From: GM7GCV1 sp965221105
Lineage (GTDB): Bacteria > Pseudomonadota > Gammaproteobacteria > Pseudomonadales > GM7GCV1
Reading direction: 5' to 3'
Assembly (NCBI GenBank): GCA_965221105.1
Contig: OZ244871.1
Span: 2,046,001-2,110,000 of the forward strand
DNA: 64,000 bases
The notes beneath the pieces were generated by a model. The model had not been told where the DNA came from, ran no database searches, and worked only from the letters and a program-made list of their open reading frames with translations. Every line of letters starts with the position of its first letter. The stretch's first letter is position 1. Below, piece after piece: positions 1-7,913 of this stretch. A program made the translations under genes and the position numbers.

Positions 1-566
1 AACAGGTAATCCGCAGAAGAGGGCACACCGTATTTAAAACCAAAGGATTGAATGACCAGCTGCTGGGTGACCGTGGATTCAAGGCTCAGCTGGGTGCGCA
101 GCAATTGTTGCAACTCGTAGTGCGTCAACTGGTCCGTGTTGATGGTCAGGTCCGAAACTTCGGAGATTTCTGACAACAGCCCGGATTCCCGCGCCAAGGC
201 TTCCGCCAGCGTCACCTCGTTGCTGGTCAGCGGATGTTTGCGTCGAGTCTCGCTGAACCGCTTGACCAGCTCTTCAGTGGAAGCATCGAGAAAAATAATC
301 TGCCAGCGCTGGCTGGGAACGCTTTGCAGAAGATCAGGTATACGTTCAAGGTCAGTGGAGGGCGTTCTCACATCGACCGCTACGGCTAGCCCGCGAGTGC
401 CAGATGAGCTGTGTTGCATGGTTGCCAGATCAGGCAGGAACTCGGCAGGCAGGTTATCAACACAGCAGAAGCCGGCATCCTCCAGCGTGTTCAGGGCTGC
501 ACTTTTACCCGACCCCGATCTGCCACTGATCAGGATAAGTCGCTCGGGTGCGTCTGACAGGCTCAT
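1..566 (-). CDS. rapZ: RNase adapter protein RapZ, C-terminus cut by window edge
   Basis: RapZ is a P-loop protein that in enterobacteria senses glucosamine-6-phosphate and delivers GlmZ sRNA to RNase E; it belongs to the rpoN-hpf-ptsN-rapZ operon. About 188 N-terminal residues are present of a usual length near 285. Residues 15-22 form the Walker A loop GRSGSGKS, followed by the family's CVDNLP segment and a region rich in the expected ELVKRFSETRRKHPL match. The ATG overlaps the ptsN stop as ATGA, so translation is probably coupled. Seen: P-loop, sequence character, overlap. Inferred: function in this organism, since GlmZ is not conserved in all gammaproteobacteria. Confidence 0.95.
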   Translation of the reverse strand, partial: MSLSDAPERLILISGRSGSGKSAALNTLEDAGFCCVDNLPAEFLPDLATMQHSSSGTRGLAVAVDVRTPSTDLERIPDLLQSVPSQRWQIIFLDASTEELVKRFSETRRKHPLTSNEVTLAEALARESGLLSEISEVSDLTINTDQLTHYELQQLLRTQLSLESTVTQQLVIQSFGFKYGVPSSADYL

Positions 567-1036
567 GGTATGCCCTTGGCCCGGGGTTCACCGCACATGG
601 TGGCGCAGAGCTCGTCGGGCGTTTCGGCAGCCCGCAGTGCGTTCCGGGTATCTGCATCGGACAGCTGTGCCGCAACTGCTGCAAGGGTATCCAGATGCTC
701 CTGCTGGGCCTCACCGGTTACCAGAAGAAACGCCAGAATATCGACAGGTTTTTGATCGGGTGCGTCAAATTCCAGCGGTACAGCAAGCTGCACCAGCATT
801 CCCGTGCTTTCCAGACCCCCGCCCTTGATTCGGCAGTGTGGAACGGCGACTCCTTCACCCAGACCAGTTGAACCCAGACGCTCGCGCGCAGTGAGTGCGT
901 CAAATATCTGATCAGATGTCAGGTCTGGATGGTGTCGGACAAGATGCTGGGAAACGGTTTCAAACAAGCGCTTTTTACTCCTGCTCTCATGGTGCGCCAG
1001 ACTGAGAGCAGGAGAAAATAACTGCGAGAGGTGCAT
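563..1036 (-). CDS. ptsN: Nitrogen PTS EIIA component PtsN (EIIA-Ntr)
   Basis: Phosphocarrier of the nitrogen-related phosphotransferase system, a regulator of potassium, nitrogen and envelope functions rather than a sugar importer. The 157-residue length is normal for the family. The phosphorylated histidine lies in VAVPHCRI (His67), the PTS_EIIA type 2 signature. The ATG overlaps the hpf TAA by one base (TAATG), and its stop overlaps the rapZ start, so hpf-ptsN-rapZ form a tight translational unit. Assignment is firm; which partner (PtsP, NPr) phosphorylates it cannot be read from this window. Confidence 0.96.
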   Translation of the reverse strand: MHLSQLFSPALSLAHHESRSKKRLFETVSQHLVRHHPDLTSDQIFDALTARERLGSTGLGEGVAVPHCRIKGGGLESTGMLVQLAVPLEFDAPDQKPVDILAFLLVTGEAQQEHLDTLAAVAAQLSDADTRNALRAAETPDELCATMCGEPRAKGIP

Positions 1037-1323
1037 TAGTGATTTCGGTGTTTCTCTTTGTACTTGATGAGTTGACGATCCAGTTTGTCAGCCATGAGGT
1101 CAATGGCAGTGTACAGATCTTCGGATTCAGAGTTTGCAAACAGGTCGGCACCCGAGATATGCAGGGTCGCTTCAGCTTTTTGTTGCAGTTTGTCAACGGA
1201 GAGTATGACGTGGGTGTTGGTGATTCTATCGTGGTGGCGTTCGAGGCGGGAAAATTTGTTGGTAACGTAGTCGCGCAGTGCTTCGGTAACATCAATATGA
1301 TGTCCACTGATAGTGAGCTGCAT
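1036..1323 (-). CDS. hpf: Ribosome hibernation promoting factor, short form
   Basis: A 95-residue protein of the HPF/YfiA family that binds the 30S A/P-site region and promotes 100S dimer formation in stationary phase. The N-terminus (MQLTISGHHIDVT) and the basic end KYKEKHRNH are typical, and there is no C-terminal extension, so it is the short gammaproteobacterial form. A strong AAAGGAG ribosome binding site stands 8 nt before the ATG. It normally follows rpoN directly; here about 4.1 kb of accessory DNA separates them, so hpf-ptsN-rapZ probably need their own promoter, which I could not identify. Confidence 0.96.
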   Translation of the reverse strand: MQLTISGHHIDVTEALRDYVTNKFSRLERHHDRITNTHVILSVDKLQQKAEATLHISGADLFANSESEDLYTAIDLMADKLDRQLIKYKEKHRNH

Positions 1324-1747
1324 AAATCACTCCTTTCAATGTTGAGGACAAACCCCTCATGGGGTTCTTCAGGGTAGCACAAGAACGCCGTGCAGGTAAC
1401 TCTCTCTCAACTACTCAATTGACGCAGCCCAGCAAACGGCCGCGTGAAGGTTCGGTGAGCGTAGCCGGCACGCATGATCAACTGGTCGTTCGAGCTGTGC
1501 ACCTGTGGAGGCTTCCTGCAAACCAGGGCGAGCCCTGTGGGACGCACAGACAAGACATGGACAACAGGTGGTGCCCGCTGTTCGCCCACAGTCTCGCCCT
1601 TCGTGACCACAGGGTACACAGCTTCAAGAGGCAATCAGATCCTCATGATCAGGATACCATGCACCTCTCTTCAGGCAGACAGAAAGGCTCTCCCCTTCGC
1701 GCTCATTCACTGATGATGGAGCCTGAAGTACCTCGTGCTCGGGACGA
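1324..1747 (-). other. Intergenic stretch between hpf and the island, no gene seen
   Basis: No open frame here has coding character or a recognisable family. A short perfect hairpin, AACCCC-TCAT-GGGGTT, lies at 1351-1366 just upstream of the hpf ribosome binding site; it lacks a good T-tract on either strand. The stretch must hold the promoter for hpf-ptsN-rapZ if the island isolates them from rpoN transcription, but no convincing -35/-10 pair stands out. Confidence 0.5.
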
Positions 1748-3493
1748 TCACCCAGGAGATGGTTCGAAGGGTTGATATTCGATCAAGCTGGACTGGCCGG
1801 TGATGTCCACGATAGTGACCGCCAACTCCACACCATGAGCGTCGGTCAGCCGAATCGGTTTGCCGGGCCGAAACGGCACTGGTTGTTGTCGCCCCTCTTC
1901 AATGGCAATGTTGTCGGCGTACAGATAGGTCCGGTCGGAGGTATCGCGTATTGGGTTCAGCCGTCCACTCAGGCCGGGCAGATGGCCCGTGCTCTGGGCA
2001 ATGATCTGGGCACCGCCGGAGTCGAGTGGTTGAAGTTCGAGCAGCAAGCCACCCCGGCTGGGCATCCACGCCCGCTCCAGGCCGGCCGCATACCCGGACC
2101 CGGCGGCGTAGATCGTCATTGGCAGATGTGTTGTGTACAGGTCAAGAGCAGCATCGCCGGCTTCGTCGGTTGTGGCGCGCACCCAGGTTTTGTTGGGGAA
2201 GAGCGCGAGGACCTCAATGCCCGCGAGGGGCTCGCCTTTGGACTGTATCGTGACTGTCGCGTCAGCGGGAACAAGCTCCAGCTTCGCGGCAGGGACGCTC
2301 AGTACAAGGTTCGATTCGTCGACCACTGTGTATTCTGGATGCACTCCAGTGGCTTCTTGGGTTTCTGAGCGGATGATTGAAACGCCATCACCCCGCCGTT
2401 CCATCAGGTATCTGCGATGACCCGACCCCGCTACCTTGGCGACTGGGATGCGGCTGAACACGGATGCGATCACCTCGTTACGCGTGGCCTGACTGGCCTC
2501 CATGCCTTCGATTGTCATACCGTTGGGAAGCTGACCGGGCGAATCGATCTCCAGGCGATCCTTGAACATGGAGAGCCGGATCCTCCGCGATGAGATGGAG
2601 TAGTCGCGGTGCGCCACCGCATTGACCATTGCTTCGAATATTGCGGTAGTGCTGTACTGAGACACATCTTCCCGCTCTGGAGTCTTGCGCGCAGAAACGC
2701 GCATATTACGGGCGACAAACTGGACCGCATCGGCAATCTGTGCGGGAAGCGGGCCGGCGATCTCTTGCGCGTCCATCTGGCCCGATGCACGATCCAGCCC
2801 GCGATAATGTGTCGCCGAGACGGTCGCCTGCGGCAGCCAGTCCTGTGGCGAAGCAGTGCACAGCAGAATCCCTGCCACGGTGGCCCGGTCCACGCCAGCC
2901 TCGTCGCGCGCCAACAGGCGGAGATTTGACAATCCGCGCCGAGGGTCCGCCGCGCCAGGCACGCTGAGCAGAGGCTCCCACAGGCGCTCGTCGAGTGTCT
3001 CGAAGCCAGTTCCGGGCACGGTCTGCTTATCGAACCAGAGGTAGCGGCTCTGGGCGCGATTCTGCGCCAGCCTCAGGCTCTCGTCTTTCTGCAGGCGCCG
3101 TTGTGTTGCCCCGGCCCGAATGAACGCCTGCCCGCCCCGCTCATGCAGGGCTTCGCCACGCGGCGCAACCACCAGAATGAACGCTTTGCCATCCAGATCC
3201 CTGTGCTGGACCTCGACGCGCAACGGTGGATCAAGGGTGTCGGTACAGACTTCCACCAGCAGTTTATCAAGCGCCGCCATTCGCTCCCGCGACATGCCCT
3301 GGACCGTTCCGTCGTCGGTCACCCCGCACAGCATGATACCGCCACTCGAATTGGCGAACGCACCCAGCTCGTCTGCAAGTTCGTTCCTGCGCGGGCTGGT
3401 CGGTGTGTTGCCATTGAACTCGATCTGCTTGAATTCCCATCGGCTGTCCTCACCCAGACGAAGTTGGCGGCGAATGTCGTCGTCTTGGATCAT
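1748..3493 (-). CDS. AlbA_2 (Schlafen-like) / GHKL-type ATPase protein with C-terminal beta domain
   Basis: A 581-residue putative nucleic-acid-binding regulator or defence protein. Residues about 15-125 match the AlbA_2/Schlafen-like domain (WEFKQIEF, then FANSSGGIMLCGV, then AFIRAGATQRR). Residues about 280-370 carry the HATPase_c_4 type segment found after it in RecG-like putative helicases (IFEAMVNAVAHRDYS, LEIDSPG). The last 190 residues are beta-rich; residues about 400-450 resemble a carboxypeptidase regulatory-like (Ig-type) fold, and a further conserved-looking module follows. The ATG overlaps the stop of the upstream small ORF as ATGA, implying co-translation. Seen: domain signatures and coupling. 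Known: this architecture is found in regulators and phage-defence loci. Function unproven. Confidence 0.8.
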   Translation of the reverse strand: MIQDDDIRRQLRLGEDSRWEFKQIEFNGNTPTSPRRNELADELGAFANSSGGIMLCGVTDDGTVQGMSRERMAALDKLLVEVCTDTLDPPLRVEVQHRDLDGKAFILVVAPRGEALHERGGQAFIRAGATQRRLQKDESLRLAQNRAQSRYLWFDKQTVPGTGFETLDERLWEPLLSVPGAADPRRGLSNLRLLARDEAGVDRATVAGILLCTASPQDWLPQATVSATHYRGLDRASGQMDAQEIAGPLPAQIADAVQFVARNMRVSARKTPEREDVSQYSTTAIFEAMVNAVAHRDYSISSRRIRLSMFKDRLEIDSPGQLPNGMTIEGMEASQATRNEVIASVFSRIPVAKVAGSGHRRYLMERRGDGVSIIRSETQEATGVHPEYTVVDESNLVLSVPAAKLELVPADATVTIQSKGEPLAGIEVLALFPNKTWVRATTDEAGDAALDLYTTHLPMTIYAAGSGYAAGLERAWMPSRGGLLLELQPLDSGGAQIIAQSTGHLPGLSGRLNPIRDTSDRTYLYADNIAIEEGRQQPVPFRPGKPIRLTDAHGVELAVTIVDITGQSSLIEYQPFEPSPG

Positions 3494-3759
3494 GACGAAA
3501 CAGCCTCTATTATTCCATCAGACTCCACAAGGCTGATGTAAACACATTCGATATCGGCTTTATATGAATAATGCAGCAGGGTAGACGCAGAAAGCGTGAT
3601 GGGCGGGCCACCTGCTTCACGAATGGGGCAGGGGGCTGAGCCAAAGCGCTCGATTGCATCCTTCACGGCCACTTCAAAGGTACCATGGGCTCCGGCCGAC
3701 TCCTTGCTGTGAATCACCATGTGCTTCCTGAAGTGATCGGTTTCAGGGGCGTGCCGCAT
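3490..3759 (-). CDS. Small protein of unknown function coupled to the AlbA_2 gene
   Basis: About 89 residues if translation starts at the ATG chosen here; the open frame extends further upstream to 3888, and a shorter start at 3726 has a better AGGA ribosome binding site. I do not recognise the family. The central part (FEVAVKDAIERFG, then PPITLSASTLLHYSY) looks coding, and its TGA overlaps the ATG of the 581-residue gene, which argues that it is real and expressed with it. A second frame starting at 3801 (MATLTEEISAL) has a natural-looking N-terminus and runs out of frame into this one, so an ancestral N-terminus may have been lost by a frameshift. Treat the start as open. Confidence 0.4.
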   Translation of the reverse strand: MRHAPETDHFRKHMVIHSKESAGAHGTFEVAVKDAIERFGSAPCPIREAGGPPITLSASTLLHYSYKADIECVYISLVESDGIIEAVSS

Positions 3760-3850
3760 GCCTTCATAGGCAAGGCAGAGATTTCTTCGGTCAGAGTTGC
3801 CATGATGCGCCCTCCCCAATGCCCTGCAGGTGCTGTGCAACCTTGGACAT

Positions 3851-4240
3851 TTACGATTGAGTATCTCTGACATTATAACGGTCTGCACATTCCTGTCTTG
3901 AACAGAGCAAGCATCTTAGGTGCGTTCGAACAGTTACACTGCGGTGCTCGCCATCCTCAGTATCAACGTAACCATCATGTGGCTGCCCCTCGTGCGAGTT
4001 GACGTATACTCCTTTTGCCGCGCGAGTAAGGAAATGGCATTGTTGACGCAGCGACCTGCCGAGCGGACTGTGGAACGGCAGAGAGTGGAGCACTCTGATC
4101 AGCTCGTCCCAGCGCCGCTCATCCACAGGACGAACTACCACCTCGCGCAGCCAGTGCCCACCGACGCTTCTGTACAACCCGTCCATACCGCCGTCACGCC
4201 CAGCGACTTTGAATGACCAGCACAAACCGGTGGTGGACAT
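3851..4240 (-). pseudogene. Possible remnant of a DUF4338 (DruA-like) protein
   Basis: An open frame of 129 codons with a short stretch (residues about 33-65: VVVRPVDERRWDELI followed by LPFHSPLGRSLR) that resembles the start of DUF4338 proteins, where a VRPV..RW..L motif precedes HH-x-LG and G-x-x-LRY. The catalytic-looking core that should follow is absent and the rest of the frame is basic and cysteine-rich without family character, so at best this is a decayed piece. DUF4338 includes the Druantia subunit DruA. The match is judged by eye and is weak; it could also be chance. Confidence 0.25.
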
Positions 4241-4586
4241 CTCAGCGACCCGCCGTTCGGATTTTTGAATAGCTCTGACTCACTGAAGAACTCATTTTAT
4301 CTGAGCCAGGTATCGGACATCTGCACAACGCGAACTCAAAACTGTTCGACCGAATAAATTCTGGGCTTGGTTAGCAAGCTTCCCAAAAATCAGCCGCGCC
4401 GCCGCCACAATACCCAAGTAGCCAAGCTTTGTGAGAGACAGTATATAATTCCTGAATACAATCGGACTATCTGCTGTGGCATGCCGTTGGCTTAGGGACA
4501 AGATTCGGGAGGGGTTTCCGTGTTTCACCTGATAGAGTTCATCGATGAGTTGCAGAGGATGGACCTGACGTACATATAAGTCGGGC
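4241..4586. other. Island spacer with no recognisable gene
   Basis: This stretch is more AT-rich than the surrounding housekeeping genes. Neither strand shows a frame with family resemblance, although a 117-codon frame crosses it on the minus strand (4292-4645). It supplies the upstream region of the MntA-like gene, but no clear promoter or ribosome binding site is visible. Confidence 0.4.
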
Positions 4587-4595
4587 GTGAATACA

Positions 4596-4907
4596 ATGAA
4601 AGCACATGTTGAAATGCCACCTGACAGGATTGCTGCCTTCTGCAAACGTTGGCAGATTCTGGAGTTGGCGCTTTTTGGTTCGGTGTTGCGAGACGATTTT
4701 GGACCTGAAAGCGATATTGACGTACTCGTGCGTTTCGACCCTGAAGTCCGGCATACTCTTCTGGATATTGTCGAGATACAGGATGATCTGAGTTCGATGC
4801 TGGGTCACAGGGCAGATCTGGTTGAACGTGAGGCTGTTGAACACAGTCGAAATTACATTCGCCGCGAAGCCATTCTCCGGTCTGCCGAGACTATCTATGC
4901 GGCGTGA
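4596..4907 (+). CDS. MntA-like nucleotidyltransferase antitoxin
   Basis: A 103-residue minimal nucleotidyltransferase of the MNT family. The core GSVLRDDFGPESDID is the GS-X10-D-x-D signature (Gly-Ser plus the two metal-binding aspartates), intact here. In characterised MntA-HepT systems this enzyme transfers AMP to a tyrosine of the HEPN toxin and neutralises it. It precedes and overlaps the HEPN gene by 11 nt, the usual order. A GTG at 4587 is an alternative start; neither start has a clear ribosome binding site. Family assignment is firm, antitoxin role inferred from context. Confidence 0.85.
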   Translation: MKAHVEMPPDRIAAFCKRWQILELALFGSVLRDDFGPESDIDVLVRFDPEVRHTLLDIVEIQDDLSSMLGHRADLVEREAVEHSRNYIRREAILRSAETIYAA

Positions 4908-5424
4908 CGATGCGTATGTGCTTGATATGCTGCTGGCAGCGCGCGAGGCAAAGGAATTTGCAACTGACCTGACATTCGAGGAGTTCCAGCAGGACCGAGT
5001 GGTACAGCTTGCTATTCTGAAAGCACTCGAAGTTGTTGGTGAAGCCGCATCTCGCCTCAGTAACGAGAGTACTGAAGTTCATCAAGAAATTGCATGGACC
5101 AAGATCATGGGCATGCGAAATCGCCTTGTGCATGAGTATTTCAATGGTAACCTTGCGCGCGTTTGGAAGACTGTGCAGCAAGATGCCCCTCGTCTGATTT
5201 CTCAGCTCGAGTTGCTGGTGCCACCACAAAAGGAGCAGGGAACCGGGCAACCATGGACTTGCAGGGTCTGGCCAGGTCGGACCAAAATATGGACGGCGAT
5301 ATTCCTCAACACTCACCCATTCACTGCTGCTCAAGCTCACTCTATCTCTATTGGGACACAGAAAGCCTGGCTGAATATGGGAGGGCCATTGATATCTGTC
5401 ATCTGCTTCCCGGCCGCCCGCTAG
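4897..5424 (+). CDS. HepT-like HEPN toxin with an atypical C-terminal extension
   Basis: HEPN-domain RNase of the MntA-HepT toxin-antitoxin class. The catalytic RX4H motif is present as RNRLVH (Arg74, His79) and continues as HEY, giving the RX4HXY form whose tyrosine (Tyr81) is the AMPylation target in studied systems. The domain ends near residue 111 (LISQLELLVPPQ), a normal family length, but the frame runs on for about 64 residues of non-family sequence to a TAG at 5422-5424. That extension suggests the original stop was lost where the island joins rpoN. The stop shares the palindrome CTAG with the rpoN stop on the other strand. Whether the extended protein is active is unknown. Confidence 0.8.
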   Translation: MRRDDAYVLDMLLAAREAKEFATDLTFEEFQQDRVVQLAILKALEVVGEAASRLSNESTEVHQEIAWTKIMGMRNRLVHEYFNGNLARVWKTVQQDAPRLISQLELLVPPQKEQGTGQPWTCRVWPGRTKIWTAIFLNTHPFTAAQAHSISIGTQKAWLNMGGPLISVICFPAAR

Positions 5425-6833
5425 CAGATGCGCCTGCGTGCGCTCGATGACTTAATCCCCTGCATCTCCCGATACTTGGCAACGGTGCGTCGTGCGACCA
5501 CAATGCCCTGCTCCTTCAAAAGCGAGGCAAGCTTGCTGTCACTGAGTGGTTTTTGTGCGTCTTCGCTGCTGATCAGTTTGCTGATCAGCGCCTTGGTGGC
5601 AGTCGAGGAGGCTTCCCCGCCTTCTGTTGTTGCGACCTGACTGGAAAAGAAATATTTGAGTTCAAAGACGCCCGCCGGGCAGCTCAGATACTTCTGATTG
5701 GTCGCTCTGGAAATGGTAGATTCGTGGAAGCCCAGTTCTTCGGCCAGATCACGCAGCACCAAGGGTTTCATGTGCTCGGGCCCAGAGTTAAAAAAATTCA
5801 TTTGCCTGAGAACGATCGATTTGGCCACCTTGAGCAGGGTATCGTGCCTGCTTTCAAGGCTGCGGAGAAACCATTTGGCTTCCTGGATCTTGTTTTTGAG
5901 GTACTGTCGGCTTTCGCCCTCAGCATCGTCCAGATATTCGGTGTACTCGCGGGTCAGCCGGATTTTCGGAAGAGTCTCCGGATTCAGGCTGACGACCCAT
6001 TGGCCTTTGATCTTCTTGACAACAACATCTGGTGTGATGAAGTCCACTTCCTCCTGACCATATCCCGCTCCTGGACGTGGGCTCAGATTTTTGAGGATGT
6101 CCAGAGCCCTGGAAATCTCTGCCTCGCTGCAGCGGAGTTGGCGCTTGAGCTGGCGGAGATCCCCCTTGCTTACCAGCGGCAAAAATTTTTCGGCAACTTT
6201 GCAGGCAAGCTCAAATTCAGGGCTGCTCTCATTCATCGATGTGAGTTGCAGCAGCATGCATTCACGTAGATCCCGAGCACCAACTCCCGGAGGATCGAAG
6301 TGCTGGATGCGTGTGAGTACCGCTTCAATCTCATCAGTGTCTGGTGGTTCGTCCAGGTCAGCAGCAATGGCGATGTCATCCAGGTTTTCCCGGAGCAGGC
6401 CATCGTCATCGATGGCATCAATAATAGCCTGGCCTATGCGCAGATCAGCCTGTGTGATGTGCGATAAGCCGAGTTGCCAGTCCAGATAGTCGTGCAGGCT
6501 CTGTACCGAGGATCGCTCGGTTTCGCGCGACTCGTCATTCGGGGCGGAGCCCTGCCTCCGAAGCGAGAAATATTCCGCGTCGGCGGCCTGAGCCCTGTCA
6601 GCACCGCGGGTGTCTTCAGTCCGGGTTTCTCCGGTTTCTGCGGTAGTGTCATTGTTGCCGGGGTTCGGCTCACCGGGATCTTCGTCGACTTCCAGAAGGG
6701 GATTGCTGTAGAGGTTTTCCTGTATTTCCTGGCTGAGTTCCAGCGTCGACAACTGCAGCAGCCTGATCGCTTGCTGCAGTTGCGGTGTCATCTTGAGCTG
6801 CTGGCGGGTGCCAAGATAGAGCTTCTGTCGCAT
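5421..6833 (-). CDS. rpoN: RNA polymerase sigma-54 factor RpoN
   Basis: Sigma-54, which directs RNA polymerase to -24/-12 promoters and needs AAA+ activators. The 470-residue length is typical. Region I is evident at the start (QQLKMTPQLQQAIRLLQLS), an acidic region II follows around residues 55-105, and the C-terminal RpoN box ARRTVAKYRE is intact near the end. The ATG at 6833 fits the family N-terminus; a longer frame from a TTG at 6890 would run through the putative promoter. It lies 356 nt downstream of lptB and convergent with the HepT-like gene. In relatives hpf follows at once; here the island intervenes. Confidence 0.97.
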   Translation of the reverse strand: MRQKLYLGTRQQLKMTPQLQQAIRLLQLSTLELSQEIQENLYSNPLLEVDEDPGEPNPGNNDTTAETGETRTEDTRGADRAQAADAEYFSLRRQGSAPNDESRETERSSVQSLHDYLDWQLGLSHITQADLRIGQAIIDAIDDDGLLRENLDDIAIAADLDEPPDTDEIEAVLTRIQHFDPPGVGARDLRECMLLQLTSMNESSPEFELACKVAEKFLPLVSKGDLRQLKRQLRCSEAEISRALDILKNLSPRPGAGYGQEEVDFITPDVVVKKIKGQWVVSLNPETLPKIRLTREYTEYLDDAEGESRQYLKNKIQEAKWFLRSLESRHDTLLKVAKSIVLRQMNFFNSGPEHMKPLVLRDLAEELGFHESTISRATNQKYLSCPAGVFELKYFFSSQVATTEGGEASSTATKALISKLISSEDAQKPLSDSKLASLLKEQGIVVARRTVAKYREMQGIKSSSARRRIC

Positions 6834-6861
6834 CGCTATCGCTTGGAGGAACGAGCCTCCA

Positions 6862-6890
6862 ATTCTAGCGGCACAGTTTTTGCTGAACAA
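6862..6890 (-). promoter_or_regulatory. Putative sigma-70 promoter of rpoN
   Basis: On the minus strand, TTGTTC and TAGAAT are separated by 17 nt, placing the start of transcription about 20-25 nt before the rpoN ATG. A short hairpin GGAGG-N6-CCTCC (6845-6860) then sits between the -10 and the ATG and could mask translation initiation. The -35 is weak. Confidence 0.4.
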
Positions 6891-7189
6891 TCTGTTTTTG
6901 ACAGAAGATCAGGACTGTATGTAACTCAGGCGCTTGCAACCGCGAAGTGTGCCCAAGAGCCTGTCCTTCTGCAATCAAAGATCAGATGGAAGTGGGCACC
7001 CCTTCGATCCCTGGATGCACGCCTGTTCAGTGCACTATCTGGGTGTAGGCGCACCGCACACGACTGATGTGCCGGGCTCACCATGTGTCTTTCCTGTCGA
7101 GTCACATCCGCCATCCACGTATGATGCGATCCGGGGTGACCCGCCCCTCTGCCAGCTGCTTCCGCTTGCTTTGAGGGTTTGACAGAGTT
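6891..7189 (-). other. Leader between lptB and rpoN, no gene seen
   Basis: Apart from the putative rpoN promoter at its lower edge, I see no gene, repeat or strong terminator. The gap is longer than usual for the lptB-rpoN junction, which is consistent with rpoN having its own promoter. Confidence 0.4.
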
Positions 7190-7912
7190 TTAGAGCTGGA
7201 AATCTTCTCCCAAGTACACGGAGCGTACCAGATCGCTGTCCAGGATTTCCTGTGGCCGGCCTTCGGCGATTATTCGCCCCTCGCCGACGATATAGGCTTT
7301 GTCGCACAACGAGAGCGTCTCACGAACGTTGTGGTCGGTCATCAGCACGCCGATGTTGCGTGCTCTCAGGTGGTCAACAATTTTTTTGATATCGCCGACA
7401 GATACCGGGTCGACCCCCGCAAAAGGTTCGTCAAGAAGAATAAAGTCCGGGGTTACGGCCAGCGCCCGCGCGATTTCAACACGGCGGCGCTCTCCTCCGG
7501 ACAACGACATGCCAAGGCTGTCGCGGATGTGGTCAATATTGAATTCTTTGAGCAACTGCTCCAGGCCGGACTTACGCTGGGACCTGTCGACCTTGCCGGC
7601 TTCCATGACTGCGAGGATATTCTCTGCGACCGTCAGTTCGCGGAATACTGACGCCTCCTGGGGCAGGTAACCCAGCCCCAATCTCGCCCGTATATGCATG
7701 GGACGGAAGGTGATGTCTTCCCCGTTAATCAGGATCCTGCCGGCGTTGCCCCGCAGCAGGCCTGCGATCATATAGAAACAGGTCGTCTTTCCAGCACCGT
7801 TGGGTCCGAGAAGTCCGACAATCTCGCCGCTGGAAACTTCAAGGGAGACATCGGTGATCACAGTTCTCCTCCCATAGGACTTGGCCAGATTGTGAGCCGA
7901 CAGCTTGGCCAA
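7190..7912 (-). CDS. lptB: LPS export ABC transporter ATPase LptB
   Basis: Cytoplasmic ATPase of the LptB2FGC complex that pulls LPS from the inner membrane onto the LptA bridge. All ABC motifs are visible in 240 residues: Walker A GPNGAGKTT, signature LSGGERRR, Walker B FILLDEP and the switch histidine in MTDHNV. The N-terminus fits a TTG start, one base after the lptA stop; there is no nearby in-frame ATG. It is the last gene of lptC-lptA-lptB. lptF and lptG are not in this window, as is usual. Confidence 0.97.
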   Translation of the reverse strand: MAKLSAHNLAKSYGRRTVITDVSLEVSSGEIVGLLGPNGAGKTTCFYMIAGLLRGNAGRILINGEDITFRPMHIRARLGLGYLPQEASVFRELTVAENILAVMEAGKVDRSQRKSGLEQLLKEFNIDHIRDSLGMSLSGGERRRVEIARALAVTPDFILLDEPFAGVDPVSVGDIKKIVDHLRARNIGVLMTDHNVRETLSLCDKAYIVGEGRIIAEGRPQEILDSDLVRSVYLGEDFQL

Positions 7913-7913
7913 T

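Noticed and set aside
136..828. 230-codon plus-strand frame over rapZ/ptsN
   Set aside because: It is a shadow of the two well-supported minus-strand genes and has no family character.
1407..1634. 75-codon minus-strand frame upstream of hpf
   Set aside because: No ribosome binding site, no homology by eye, and composition like non-coding DNA.
5553..6269. 238-codon plus-strand frame inside rpoN
   Set aside because: Antisense shadow of a full-length RpoN with all family signatures.
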